64,000 nt of DNA. It comes from Bacteriovorax sp. PP10 (lineage in GTDB: Bacteria > Bdellovibrionota > Bacteriovoracia > Bacteriovoracales > Bacteriovoracaceae). Below the pieces are notes generated by a model, which worked only from the letters and a program-made list of their open reading frames with translations, was not told the origin of the DNA and ran no database searches. Numbering within the stretch: the first letter of the stretch is position 1; every line of letters begins with the position of its first letter. The DNA lies in NCBI RefSeq assembly GCF_035013165.1, contig NZ_JAYGJQ010000002.1, forward strand, positions 1,426,001 through 1,490,000. The letters run 5' to 3'. Of this stretch, positions 8,268 through 16,769 are shown one piece after another. The position numbers and the translations under genes were made by a program.

Positions 8268-9197
8268 TTAGAGTATCTGAGGTGCCCCAGGATTTCTCAG
8301 TGGCCCGTTAATCTTCACTTGATAATTACCACTTGTGTTACTTTCAGGCAAGAATAGTTTAATGAACGAGAAGTTCAGAAGAATGTACTGCGAAAGTTTC
8401 AGATTACCGTTGAGATTCAGGTTCGAACTCATGAAGTCACTTTCATTGATTTTCATAATGCCTTTCAGGTTTAATTCGATCGGTGCATTGGCCTTTCCGA
8501 TTTGAATTCTATCTACTGAAAGTGTTTGAGCGTCAGAGAAGTGAGCTGAAATTCTAAGAGTTTCAAGGTTGAGCTGAGTGAGCTCAAACCCTTTGATGTT
8601 TTGTGATGGCAGAGAAAAGTTTTTTGAAACGATATCGAGATCGCCGTCAACAATAGCTCCTGACTTGAATTCAAAAAATCCTTCGATACTTAACTGGCCT
8701 GAGATCGGAGAAAGATTGGCCTCAGTCATCGGTGCAAAGATTTGTGTATCAACAACGGTCTTTTCAATTTTTACATTTTGAGAAAAAAGAGAGATGACAG
8801 GGTATAAATTGATATACGATTTTCCGCTTGTTGCTTCGATATGCAGTCTTAATCCTACTGGGTAGAAACTAGGTGAGTGAAAACCCACTTTGATATCCCT
8901 GAATTCAAGACGATTGTTGAATTGTCCAAAACACGCGCCCATGATCACTGGCTTTTTCATTGTCAGTTTAGGCATGAAGTAAGAAAGCTCGGCGCGCTCG
9001 AATTGAATCGGGCATGCCTGGTTATTTCCAAGAGTTGTTTGAAGGTATTTATTCACGCGGTCTTCAAGAGAGAAGTTCACTAAAAAACCAAGAATTAAAA
9101 GCACGATCCCGATTAAAACGAGACGAGGCTTCGTCCAGTATTTTGGAGCGTATGTTTCTTCGTTGATTTCGTTATATTGAATGCGTTTTCTTTTCAT
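8268..9197 (-). CDS. gspN: type II secretion protein GspN
   Basis: This 309-residue protein has a cytoplasmic N-terminal stretch of about 25 residues, one membrane segment (about 27-46, LVLIGIVLLILGFLV) and a large periplasmic domain of beta strands. That domain resembles the GspN/AsmA-like fold, ending in NGPLRNPGAP, a phrase typical of AsmA-related proteins. GspN is an accessory inner-membrane component of the type II machine. It follows gspM by 6 bases. Confidence 0.8.
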   Translation of the reverse strand: MKRKRIQYNEINEETYAPKYWTKPRLVLIGIVLLILGFLVNFSLEDRVNKYLQTTLGNNQACPIQFERAELSYFMPKLTMKKPVIMGACFGQFNNRLEFRDIKVGFHSPSFYPVGLRLHIEATSGKSYINLYPVISLFSQNVKIEKTVVDTQIFAPMTEANLSPISGQLSIEGFFEFKSGAIVDGDLDIVSKNFSLPSQNIKGFELTQLNLETLRISAHFSDAQTLSVDRIQIGKANAPIELNLKGIMKINESDFMSSNLNLNGNLKLSQYILLNFSFIKLFLPESNTSGNYQVKINGPLRNPGAPQIL

Positions 9198-9203
9198 TGT
9201 TTT

Positions 9204-9839
9204 TTATAGCTCTGGAGTTATTGCGTTTTGTCCCATGTGCATTAGGGAGATAGTACCTTGAAGCAAGTTGTTTTCTTGATTTTTAGTCAGGTCAACTTTA
9301 ATAATCTTTAAACGTTCACGCTCAACCAGAGTTCTCATAAAAGATGAGAAGTCATTAGTTCCAAAGTTTCTAAAATTAAGGTCCGCCTCAACTTTTGCAA
9401 CTGTTGATGAAGTCGAAGTCGAGTGAAAATTACTCACTGTAACTTTTTCCTGATCAATCGCATTTTGTGAAAGGATATTTCTGATCCTATTGTCTAAATC
9501 TTCCTGGCTGCTGATGGCCGTAGGAGAGAGATAGTTTGTACTGATGTTAGTAAGCGCACTCTGGTTTCCTTCATAGAGAGCGATCTGTTCGATAATTTGC
9601 TTTTTGATATCCAGAGTCTTTTTCGTTTGAGAGTTTCCCCACCAAAGAACAAGTACGAAAATAAAAGGCAATAAGATAAAAGCAAACGTTGTTAACTGGG
9701 CCACAAGTTTTTGTTGTGACTCTTCTAAGTTTGAAAGCCCATCATTGAATTTTTGAAAGACACCATCATTTTTCAAGAGATCGAGTTTCTTGAAAATAAA
9801 ATCGTCAATTTTAATAAAGATGTTAGAAGCCTTTTCCAT
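9204..9839 (-). CDS. gspM: type II secretion protein GspM-like
   Basis: The 211-residue protein has a cytoplasmic N-terminus, one transmembrane helix (about 49-67, with LPFIFVLVLWW), a short coiled coil and a periplasmic alpha/beta domain. This is the layout of GspM, which partners GspL in the inner-membrane platform. Sequence identity to classical GspM is low, so the call rests mainly on architecture and gene order. Its ATG shares one base with the gspL stop (TAATG), indicating translational coupling. Confidence 0.75.
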   Translation of the reverse strand: MEKASNIFIKIDDFIFKKLDLLKNDGVFQKFNDGLSNLEESQQKLVAQLTTFAFILLPFIFVLVLWWGNSQTKKTLDIKKQIIEQIALYEGNQSALTNISTNYLSPTAISSQEDLDNRIRNILSQNAIDQEKVTVSNFHSTSTSSTVAKVEADLNFRNFGTNDFSSFMRTLVERERLKIIKVDLTKNQENNLLQGTISLMHMGQNAITPEL

Positions 9840-11419
9840 TATTGTCGGTCCTCAAATTGAATGCTTAAAGTTTTTTGACCTGTTTGGTATGAAACTTTTA
9901 ATCCAGGTAGTCCTGAGCCGCGAAGAACCGTGCTCATCTTTTCCAGTTCGGCAGCATCTTCAGCTTGGAACAAGGCCGTCACTTCATAACCATTGCTGGT
10001 AAATTTCTCAAGGCTCACTAATGGGTTATTGCTGATAGTTTTACTTAAAACTCCCAGCGGGCGAAGAGCGTTGACTGATTGAGAAGAGAGAATTGAGCTC
10101 ACTTCATCTTTCACGATTTTATTTTTCTTTTTCATTAAGCTTAAAATCCTGTTGGGATTTTTTTCATAAGCTTTTCTATCAGGAGTGCTGATGTTGAGGT
10201 TTGATCTCTTCATCAAGGCCTTAATCTTTGTATCTGTTGTCGTGTTTTGTTTTTGTAAGAAGATAAATCTCTCGCCAGCTAATCCTAAGATTAAAAGAAG
10301 GGCGATAAAAGTTGTTCTTACCCAGATAAACACGGCCGAGTGAATCGAGATGAAAGCATTTGAAGCTGTCTGGAATTTACCCGATAAAAAGTTAATGATC
10401 GACGATGGAATCTTTTGAGAGACGGCCATCATCTTTGCCATATAGAAATTTTTATCTGTCGCTGTGTAGTCGTTTTTTAAATCAAGAATCGGAGGGAGTG
10501 TCTCCACTTTGATTCCAGTATGGTAGTGAATAAAATTATCAAGGTTATTGATGTTGCTTGATCCACCGAAGATATAAAACTTATCGATGTTCGTTCCGAA
10601 TTTTACACGGTGACCGATTTCCCAGCGTCTTAAATCTAAAATAAACGGATTAAAGATCTGCTTCATTAAAAGAGCGAACCCTTTTTGTTCTGCTGATACG
10701 TCATCCAGTTGATCATCGTTCAACATGAAAGCGTTTGCATGTTTATAGATAATCGCATTTTCCATTGAGATTTGATAAGTCTTAGAGATAACTTCATTGA
10801 TCGCAAGTCCCGCCACATACGAAGTGTGGTTGGAAACAATCTGGCGGTCCTGAACAAAATAAACTTTTGTCGTCTTATGGCCGAAGTCGATAATGCAGCA
10901 AGTGTCGTTCATTTTGATATGATCGATATAGGCCTGCATGATTGAAACTTCACTCGTCAAAATTGAAGGCTGAGCTTCTTTATTTTCAAAGTATCCAAAA
11001 AAATCTTTGAAGACACTTAGTTGAGTGATGTTACTTAAAACAGAAAAACTGCTGTTTTTCTTATTAATGCGCGAACTAAAGTGAGCATTGTTAAGAGCGT
11101 ATGGAAGATTCTCTTCCAATTGGAAAGGAATGATCAATTCTGTTTTTCTTTTTGATGTACCAGGAATTTCCAGGTAACGAGTGGTAAGCATCTCGTTAGG
11201 CATTTGGAAAATGATTTTGATATCACTGGGTTTCTTCTGAATATAATTAATTATAATTTCTTTCTGCAGATCAATGATGCTGCTGATGTTGGGGTAATGT
11301 GGTTTTACTTCATCAAGAATGATTTCCTGTTTTTCAACCAGTACATAATTTTTTCGCTCAGGTCTTACTTCAATAAACTTAACTGAGTACGACCCGATAT
11401 CAATGGCCAATATATTCAT
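9839..11419 (-). CDS. gspL: type II secretion protein GspL (actin-like/PilM-like)
   Basis: This 526-residue protein has a cytoplasmic actin/PilM-like domain starting with NILAIDIGSYSVKFIEV, the phosphate-1 loop of that fold. A second phosphate loop (CCIIDFGHKTTKVYF, about 175-190) and IFGGSSNI follow. One membrane helix lies at about 370-388, and a periplasmic ferredoxin-like domain comes after it. GspL ties the GspE ATPase to the membrane platform through GspM. Gene order and fold agree well. The gap of 77 bases from gspK is the longest break in the operon and holds no obvious terminator. Confidence 0.85.
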   Translation of the reverse strand: MNILAIDIGSYSVKFIEVRPERKNYVLVEKQEIILDEVKPHYPNISSIIDLQKEIIINYIQKKPSDIKIIFQMPNEMLTTRYLEIPGTSKRKTELIIPFQLEENLPYALNNAHFSSRINKKNSSFSVLSNITQLSVFKDFFGYFENKEAQPSILTSEVSIMQAYIDHIKMNDTCCIIDFGHKTTKVYFVQDRQIVSNHTSYVAGLAINEVISKTYQISMENAIIYKHANAFMLNDDQLDDVSAEQKGFALLMKQIFNPFILDLRRWEIGHRVKFGTNIDKFYIFGGSSNINNLDNFIHYHTGIKVETLPPILDLKNDYTATDKNFYMAKMMAVSQKIPSSIINFLSGKFQTASNAFISIHSAVFIWVRTTFIALLLILGLAGERFIFLQKQNTTTDTKIKALMKRSNLNISTPDRKAYEKNPNRILSLMKKKNKIVKDEVSSILSSQSVNALRPLGVLSKTISNNPLVSLEKFTSNGYEVTALFQAEDAAELEKMSTVLRGSGLPGLKVSYQTGQKTLSIQFEDRQ

Positions 11420-11496
11420 ATCTTTAAGTTTATCTAGAAAGGTGATTTCCGCATAGGGAAATATATTACCAGTTGGGTATTAAACGCGATGACCGA

Positions 11497-12906
11497 CTAT
11501 TCTAGTCGCATTTCAATGACTCTTGGAAGAAGAAGTTCAACCGGCTGAGGTTTATCTTCTTTATCAGCACCTGGCTTTCCACCTTCAGGAGTTGTAACAC
11601 CTGGTTCGTCCGGAGCAGTAGTACCCGGTGTTCCAGGAGTTTTCGGCTTTACCGGAGTAGGTTTGATTGGCAAATCGATATAGGCAACGACATTGTAAAC
11701 GGCATTGTTGAAGACTCCACGGCTGTTTACCTTGTAGAGTTTCCCGGCCGTATCAATTGTCAGTCCCGCTTGTTTGAGTTCAGTCATGCGTTCCTGGTAT
11801 TCAGTGTCGCTGACAATATTTAAAGTAGAGACCACAACATTTTTGAAGTCTTCAGCATTTTTAAATTTATTTGCTTTAATTTTTTTATCAGGATCCCCAT
11901 CGCGGTACTTAAAAAATTCTTCCACCTGAACATCGTTAACTGAAGGAAACAGGATTTTTAAATCCTGGATCGTTAATTCGTTAATTGAAATAACATTCAC
12001 TTCGTGAACACTCATGCGGTCTTTAATCAGGTCAACTAAAGCATCATCCCATGAAGGCAGAAGATAAAGCTCATCAATAGACGCAAGAGGTCCGTGCTTC
12101 GCCGTAATATTTTTTTGCGAAAACTTAGACTCAATTTCGGGTTTCTGGCTGTCATTGAATTGAGCAGAGTCGTTCACGTAATACTTTAATTCTTTAACCA
12201 GGTAGGCCGGGTCAACGTTTGAGTACTTCGAGTGGAAGTCTTCATCCACATCACTTTTATCTTTTAGAAGTCGCTGAAGTGTCTCAGTGATTTTCTTTTC
12301 AATAATGACGTCAGCGCGTTCACCTTTTTTCTTGTCTGCTGGAGTTCCCGGTGTCGTAGGCGTTTTATCATCTTCTTCATCATCTGGTTCTTCAAAGGCA
12401 GCATCTTTCTGTTGGTCTAGACCAGGTTTAGTGGCCTTAAGGCGAAGTCCATTGGGATTTAAAAATCCTGAAATTTTAGTGAAGGTGACAGAAACTTCAC
12501 CGCGGAACATGGTTTTTTTATTGAATTCTTCCAGTGCCGTTTTCTGGATAATACCGGCCCCTTTAGGAGCGGGAATAGGGTACATGAAAGGCTGGATAAT
12601 AATGGCCTCAAGATCTGAAGTAGGAAAAGCACTCTTGATGCTTTCGTCTTTTTCGATCTTGTTTCTTCCTTCCTGATACATGCGAAGTTTTGCCAAAGCA
12701 AAGTTCAATCCTGATTCAGCATTTAGTCTCGCCTGGATTTTATCCTGTTGATTATAAACTTTGATCTTGTTGAGTTTGGTTTCAAAAGTAAAATCGGCCA
12801 GGAGGAAAGTTAATAGAGCGATAACACCCATAACCATCATAAGGGCCATACCACTATCAGAGTTTAGTGTTTTTTGAAAAAATGTACGACTAGATTTACT
12901 AATCAT
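11497..12906 (-). CDS. gspK: type II secretion minor pseudopilin GspK
   Basis: GspK caps the pseudopilus tip. The 469-residue protein carries a prepilin-like N-terminus (SDSGMALMMVMGVIALLTF) in which the usual Glu5 is replaced, as is normal for GspK. A large periplasmic domain follows, with a Pro/Gly/Thr-rich linker near residues 395-440 that is unusual. The ATG at 12906 is chosen because GAGGAAGA precedes it and it overlaps the gspJ stop by 8 bases. An in-frame extension to 13083 would run deep into gspJ and bury the leader. Confidence 0.87.
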   Translation of the reverse strand: MISKSSRTFFQKTLNSDSGMALMMVMGVIALLTFLLADFTFETKLNKIKVYNQQDKIQARLNAESGLNFALAKLRMYQEGRNKIEKDESIKSAFPTSDLEAIIIQPFMYPIPAPKGAGIIQKTALEEFNKKTMFRGEVSVTFTKISGFLNPNGLRLKATKPGLDQQKDAAFEEPDDEEDDKTPTTPGTPADKKKGERADVIIEKKITETLQRLLKDKSDVDEDFHSKYSNVDPAYLVKELKYYVNDSAQFNDSQKPEIESKFSQKNITAKHGPLASIDELYLLPSWDDALVDLIKDRMSVHEVNVISINELTIQDLKILFPSVNDVQVEEFFKYRDGDPDKKIKANKFKNAEDFKNVVVSTLNIVSDTEYQERMTELKQAGLTIDTAGKLYKVNSRGVFNNAVYNVVAYIDLPIKPTPVKPKTPGTPGTTAPDEPGVTTPEGGKPGADKEDKPQPVELLLPRVIEMRLE

Positions 12907-13801
12907 CTTCTTCCTCTGCTGGGTTAATCGGCGTATTGGGATTAGGTGTTCCCGGAGGCTGAGTTCCGCCGCCGTAAGCACCACCGGCTGCGCCTGTTGC
13001 CAGGTCATCTTGTTTTGTATTGAAGTACGGATAAAGAACGCGGAAAGCTTTTTCAATTTTCTGTTCATTATTGTCGTCATCAATCCACGTTATATTGACT
13101 TTCAAAGAGCGGATAAGATTTTTATTCTCATTGAGCTCTTGAAGAGACGTCGTGTATTTTTTAGAGCGTTCATCCCAGAAAGAAAATTCCAGATTCTTGA
13201 TTCTCTCCATCACTACTTGAAACTTTGGTTTTGACCAGTCTTGAGTAGGATTGAAAATATCAGTAGCAATCGTCTGGCGGACTAATTCATAAAGGCCGGC
13301 AGTTTTATCATCAGGATTATCCGGATCCGGCTCCATCGAGCGCATCGAGTATTTTACCCATGCAAAACGTGACTCTTTGGTATCGGCCATCTTGCGACGG
13401 TTGGCCAGAGTTAGAAAAATGATTGTCGATTTATCTTCCGATTTAAATTGCGGGATAAGCGCACCCGTATTGGCCTTGCCATCAAAAGCTCCATTGGCAT
13501 TTGAAGTATTGTCGGCGTAAATATCAGAGCTCGATCCATTGGCCGTAGGGGCCAGTTTAGAAGAAGCAAAAAGTGGGTTATAGATTTGTGAAATATCAGT
13601 ATCAAGTCTTCCAATCGCGGTAAGCGTTTGAACAGTCTGGCGGTCTTCTTTAACAACGCGGTCTTTGGTGTCGGTATTCGTATTCACCATTCTAAAAGTG
13701 GCGTAAGAAATAAAAGATAGGATGGTAATTGAAATCATGACTTCAATTAATGTGAAGCCTTCCTGATCTGAAAATTTTGGATGAAGATTAGAATGTTCCA
13801 A
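12899..13801 (-). CDS. gspJ: type II secretion minor pseudopilin GspJ
   Basis: This 300-residue pseudopilin has the prepilin peptidase site G-FTLIEV after a 14-residue leader, and a hydrophobic helix (about 16-36). A periplasmic domain ends in a Gly/Pro/Asn-rich, acidic tail. GspJ joins GspI and GspK at the pseudopilus tip. The start appears to be TTG at 13801, 14 bases inside gspI; no ATG lies close to the leader. The long C-terminal Gly-Gly-Thr-Pro tail goes beyond the usual family length. Confidence 0.88.
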   Translation of the reverse strand: MEHSNLHPKFSDQEGFTLIEVMISITILSFISYATFRMVNTNTDTKDRVVKEDRQTVQTLTAIGRLDTDISQIYNPLFASSKLAPTANGSSSDIYADNTSNANGAFDGKANTGALIPQFKSEDKSTIIFLTLANRRKMADTKESRFAWVKYSMRSMEPDPDNPDDKTAGLYELVRQTIATDIFNPTQDWSKPKFQVVMERIKNLEFSFWDERSKKYTTSLQELNENKNLIRSLKVNITWIDDDNNEQKIEKAFRVLYPYFNTKQDDLATGAAGGAYGGGTQPPGTPNPNTPINPAEEEDD

Positions 13802-14327
13802 TTTTTACATCCGCGGCCGGATTATAAATCCAGGCATCTAAGACAAGAGTCTTACTTGTCGTTTTATTTTTTACCGTGACTTCAACCTGCCAGATCATCT
13901 TCTCCATATTTTCTTTGAAGACAGCAAAGATCCTTTTTTCCATCGCCGCTTGTTGGTTGTCTTCATCAGTGGGAGACTCTCCAGCGGTTTCAGCAATTTT
14001 AGTCATGTCCGGAACGAAGAATTTTTTATACTCAACGATGGTTTGATAGTTCGGATTATTTTCAATGTCTTTTGTTTCTTTAGTTAAAGTCAGTGAGTCG
14101 GCAAGAGTCGGAGGATTGGTGATGATGTCGTTGATTTTATTTTCAGCAAAATCTTTGAGTAAAATATCTTCTTTTAAATTTCCGGAGTCGAGTAGGTTGT
14201 AGCCGAAGCCCGTGACAAAAACTGTCGAGAAAATAGCAAAAATAGCGATCGCAATCATAACTTCCATTAACGTGAAGCCGGATTGATTCCCTTTTAAAAA
14301 TTTAGGAGCTACTTGTCTTTTAGCCAT
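13788..14327 (-). CDS. gspI: type II secretion minor pseudopilin GspI
   Basis: A 179-residue pseudopilin with the cleavage motif G-FTLMEVMIAI after a basic leader of about 17 residues and the conserved Glu at +5. It forms the tip complex with GspJ and GspK. It overlaps gspH by 19 bases and gspJ by 14 bases, so translation of the pseudopilin set is tightly coupled. Confidence 0.88.
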   Translation of the reverse strand: MAKRQVAPKFLKGNQSGFTLMEVMIAIAIFAIFSTVFVTGFGYNLLDSGNLKEDILLKDFAENKINDIITNPPTLADSLTLTKETKDIENNPNYQTIVEYKKFFVPDMTKIAETAGESPTDEDNQQAAMEKRIFAVFKENMEKMIWQVEVTVKNKTTSKTLVLDAWIYNPAADVKIGTF

Positions 14328-15022
14328 GTCTCAAAAATCTCTTTTGCCTTTTCTGCCTGCAAATCACTTAGTTCTCTGGTCCCAACTGGGACAATCTTAA
14401 ACTTCTTTTTTTCAATTTTAGAATTGAATGGGTTTATCTCCAGGGAGATAACCTCTTCATCATTGGCAAGTATGATCAGAGCGTCGTCTTTTTCTCCTGT
14501 AGGGAAGGAGTAAACCGATACATCCCCAGTGGACATAAACTTCTCAGAACTAGCGTTACCAACACCTAATATTTTAACATTATCTGAGACTTCTGTGTTG
14601 GAATCTTGAAACTCCTGCACTTTATTGAATTTCAAATTGATTTCTTTGGTCTGCTTTGCGGCCTTTTCTTCTTCTTCTTTGGTAAGAATTTTGATGGCCG
14701 TATCGCTTTCAGGAGGAAGAATAAATGAATCACTCGGCCCATATTCAATGGCGTATTCTTGAGGGGCCTTATTTAACATGAAGTGGAGTCTGACGACAGC
14801 GTTTCTTAGAGCAGCTTCATCACTCATAAAGCGAACGGCCCGCTCTAGATTATTACTTTCCTTTTCCAGGTCTGCACCAGTATTAAAAGTATCGGACATG
14901 GCCATGGTAAGAACGAACAGAATCAAAACAAAGGCGATCAAGATCTCAATGAGCGTGAAGCCTTTGTTTGATTTTAAAAGTTTTGGTTGAATAAAATTAC
15001 TCAGCAGCTGGCGCTTCTGCAC
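14309..15022 (-). CDS. gspH: type II secretion minor pseudopilin GspH
   Basis: A 237-residue pseudopilin with the prepilin site G-FTLIEILIAF. GspH links the major GspG shaft to the tip complex. The start is best placed at GTG 15022, because AGGAG (15032-15036, minus strand) lies nine bases upstream. It gives a leader of about 20 residues (MQKRQLLSNF...). An ATG further up at 15061 would give an implausibly long leader with a hydrophobic first stretch. The start and its ribosome site lie inside the gspG tail, a 26-base overlap. Confidence 0.85.
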   Translation of the reverse strand: MQKRQLLSNFIQPKLLKSNKGFTLIEILIAFVLILFVLTMAMSDTFNTGADLEKESNNLERAVRFMSDEAALRNAVVRLHFMLNKAPQEYAIEYGPSDSFILPPESDTAIKILTKEEEEKAAKQTKEINLKFNKVQEFQDSNTEVSDNVKILGVGNASSEKFMSTGDVSVYSFPTGEKDDALIILANDEEVISLEINPFNSKIEKKKFKIVPVGTRELSDLQAEKAKEIFETWLKDK

Positions 15023-15515
15023 CAGCTTCAGCTCCTGATCCACCACCAGCAGCAGCGCCACCTTTTCCAGCTTTCAGATAAATATCTGAGTCTGTTCCTT
15101 CTCCGCCTGCTTCTCCATCCGGCCCATAAGAGTAGATGTTGAAAGTTTTACCGTCAGATTCGTAAATGAAGTCATTATCCCATGGATCCTTAGGTACTGA
15201 TTCACCATCGATGAATCCGTTAGCAGGATAATCTTTACACTCACGACCACCAGTTGGTTTTGTCATTAGAGACTCAAGACCTTGTTCAGTTGTTGGGTAA
15301 AAACCACATTTTCTTCTGAACTCTTTTAAACGGGCATCAAGACCATTCATTTGAATTTTTGTTGATTTAACTTGTCCTTCATTTAGTGTGTCCATAAAGC
15401 GACCAACTACGAATGTACCTGCAACAGCAAGTAGAGTAAGGGCAATTAAGATTTCAATAAGTGAGAAACCTTTTTGATTTTGAACGAGAGCTTTTTCAAA
15501 AGACGTGTTTTCCAT
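14997..15515 (-). CDS. gspG: type II secretion major pseudopilin GspG
   Basis: GspG is the main subunit of the pseudopilus that pushes substrates through the secretin. The 172-residue protein has leader site G-FSLIEILIAL, the conserved GFYPTTEQGLESL and PKDPWDNDF segments, and the calcium-loop region YGPDGEAGGEGTDSD. A Gly/Ala-rich tail of about 25 residues extends beyond the usual end near DI. GGAG lies before the ATG. The tail codes for the gspH ribosome site and start in another frame. Confidence 0.95.
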   Translation of the reverse strand: MENTSFEKALVQNQKGFSLIEILIALTLLAVAGTFVVGRFMDTLNEGQVKSTKIQMNGLDARLKEFRRKCGFYPTTEQGLESLMTKPTGGRECKDYPANGFIDGESVPKDPWDNDFIYESDGKTFNIYSYGPDGEAGGEGTDSDIYLKAGKGGAAAGGGSGAEAGAEAPAAE

Positions 15516-15554
15516 TGGATCTCCGAAAGGAATTTAAATTTATCTATTTAGATT

Positions 15555-16769
15555 TTACTTTGTCACATTGTTAAGATCAATAAGGGGAACTACTACCGAG
15601 AAGATAATAAATGCCACTACAAGTCCCATAACAACCATCATTATAGGTTCTAACACTGATGTTAGTCCACTAAGTTTTGTATTGACCTGATCTTCATAAT
15701 TTTCTGCGACAATCTGAAGCATTGGCTCCAATTCACCCGACTTTTCCCCAAGTTTAATCATGTGAGTAACCATTGGAGGAAAGAGTTCTGATCTGATTAA
15801 CGGGCCTGTGAGCGAAGCTCCTTCGGAGACGCTCTGACGAGAGTCTTCAATGGCCTTTTTCATGTGAACGTTTGAAATTAAATTTGAAACAATTTTCATT
15901 GAGACAAGAATTGGAACACCTGACTGAAGTAGTGTGGCAAGTGTTGAGCAAAAACGGCTGACATTGATCATCGTGACAATTTCAGCAACCACCGGCACTT
16001 TTAAAACGAAAGCGTCGTATTTTGATCTTCCTGATGGTGTGGCCTTCCATTTTTTAAATGACTGCCATCCAAGGACAGCGGCAATAATTAATAACCACCA
16101 GTAGCTAATTAAGAAGTTTGATATCCAAATACAAATTTGAGTCTGCAGAGGGAGAGTCTTTTTCATACTGATGAAAATTTTTGTAATTTTCGGGATTACA
16201 AAAACGAAAATGATCCCGATCATCCCACCACCGGCACCCATCATAACAACAGGGTAGGTCATGGCACTCTTAATTTTATTTCGTAGTTTCAACTGGCCTT
16301 CGGTAAAGTCGGCAAGTTTTAATAAAACGACTTCCAGTGTCCCCGAAGTTTCACCGGCATCAACCATGTTCACATAAACGTTATCAAAAATTTTCGGGTA
16401 ATCACCAAGAGCTTTCGCTAAAGATGATCCTTCGTTAACTTTTTGGCGGATTTCTGAAAGGGTAATTTTTAAATTCGGATTTTCTGTCTGATCAACTAGG
16501 GCAGTGAATGCTTCTACAACTTGAATTTTTGCACGCAATAGCGTGGCAAGCTGTCTAGTCATTAAAGAGAGGTCATCAATCGATACAGCACTACCAAAAC
16601 TAAAGCTGGCATTCTTTTTTACTGACCCGGAAGTCTGCTCACTGATTTCTGTCAGCATAATGCCCATAGAGCGCACGCGAGATTTAGCAGCGACCAGACC
16701 TTCAGAATTCACTGTGCCTTTAACTTCGCTTCCTGACTTATCGAGACCTTTATAATTATAAATTGCCAT
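15555..16769 (-). CDS. gspF: type II secretion inner-membrane protein GspF
   Basis: The 404-residue platform protein has two repeated T2SSF cytoplasmic domains (about 70-190 and 275-390) and three membrane helices (about 175-195, 225-240, 375-395). The family phrases VDAGETSGTLEVVL and KLGEKSGELEPML mark the duplicated halves. It couples GspE ATP hydrolysis to pseudopilus growth. Its ATG shares a base with the gspE stop (TAATG). Confidence 0.95.
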   Translation of the reverse strand: MAIYNYKGLDKSGSEVKGTVNSEGLVAAKSRVRSMGIMLTEISEQTSGSVKKNASFSFGSAVSIDDLSLMTRQLATLLRAKIQVVEAFTALVDQTENPNLKITLSEIRQKVNEGSSLAKALGDYPKIFDNVYVNMVDAGETSGTLEVVLLKLADFTEGQLKLRNKIKSAMTYPVVMMGAGGGMIGIIFVFVIPKITKIFISMKKTLPLQTQICIWISNFLISYWWLLIIAAVLGWQSFKKWKATPSGRSKYDAFVLKVPVVAEIVTMINVSRFCSTLATLLQSGVPILVSMKIVSNLISNVHMKKAIEDSRQSVSEGASLTGPLIRSELFPPMVTHMIKLGEKSGELEPMLQIVAENYEDQVNTKLSGLTSVLEPIMMVVMGLVVAFIIFSVVVPLIDLNNVTK

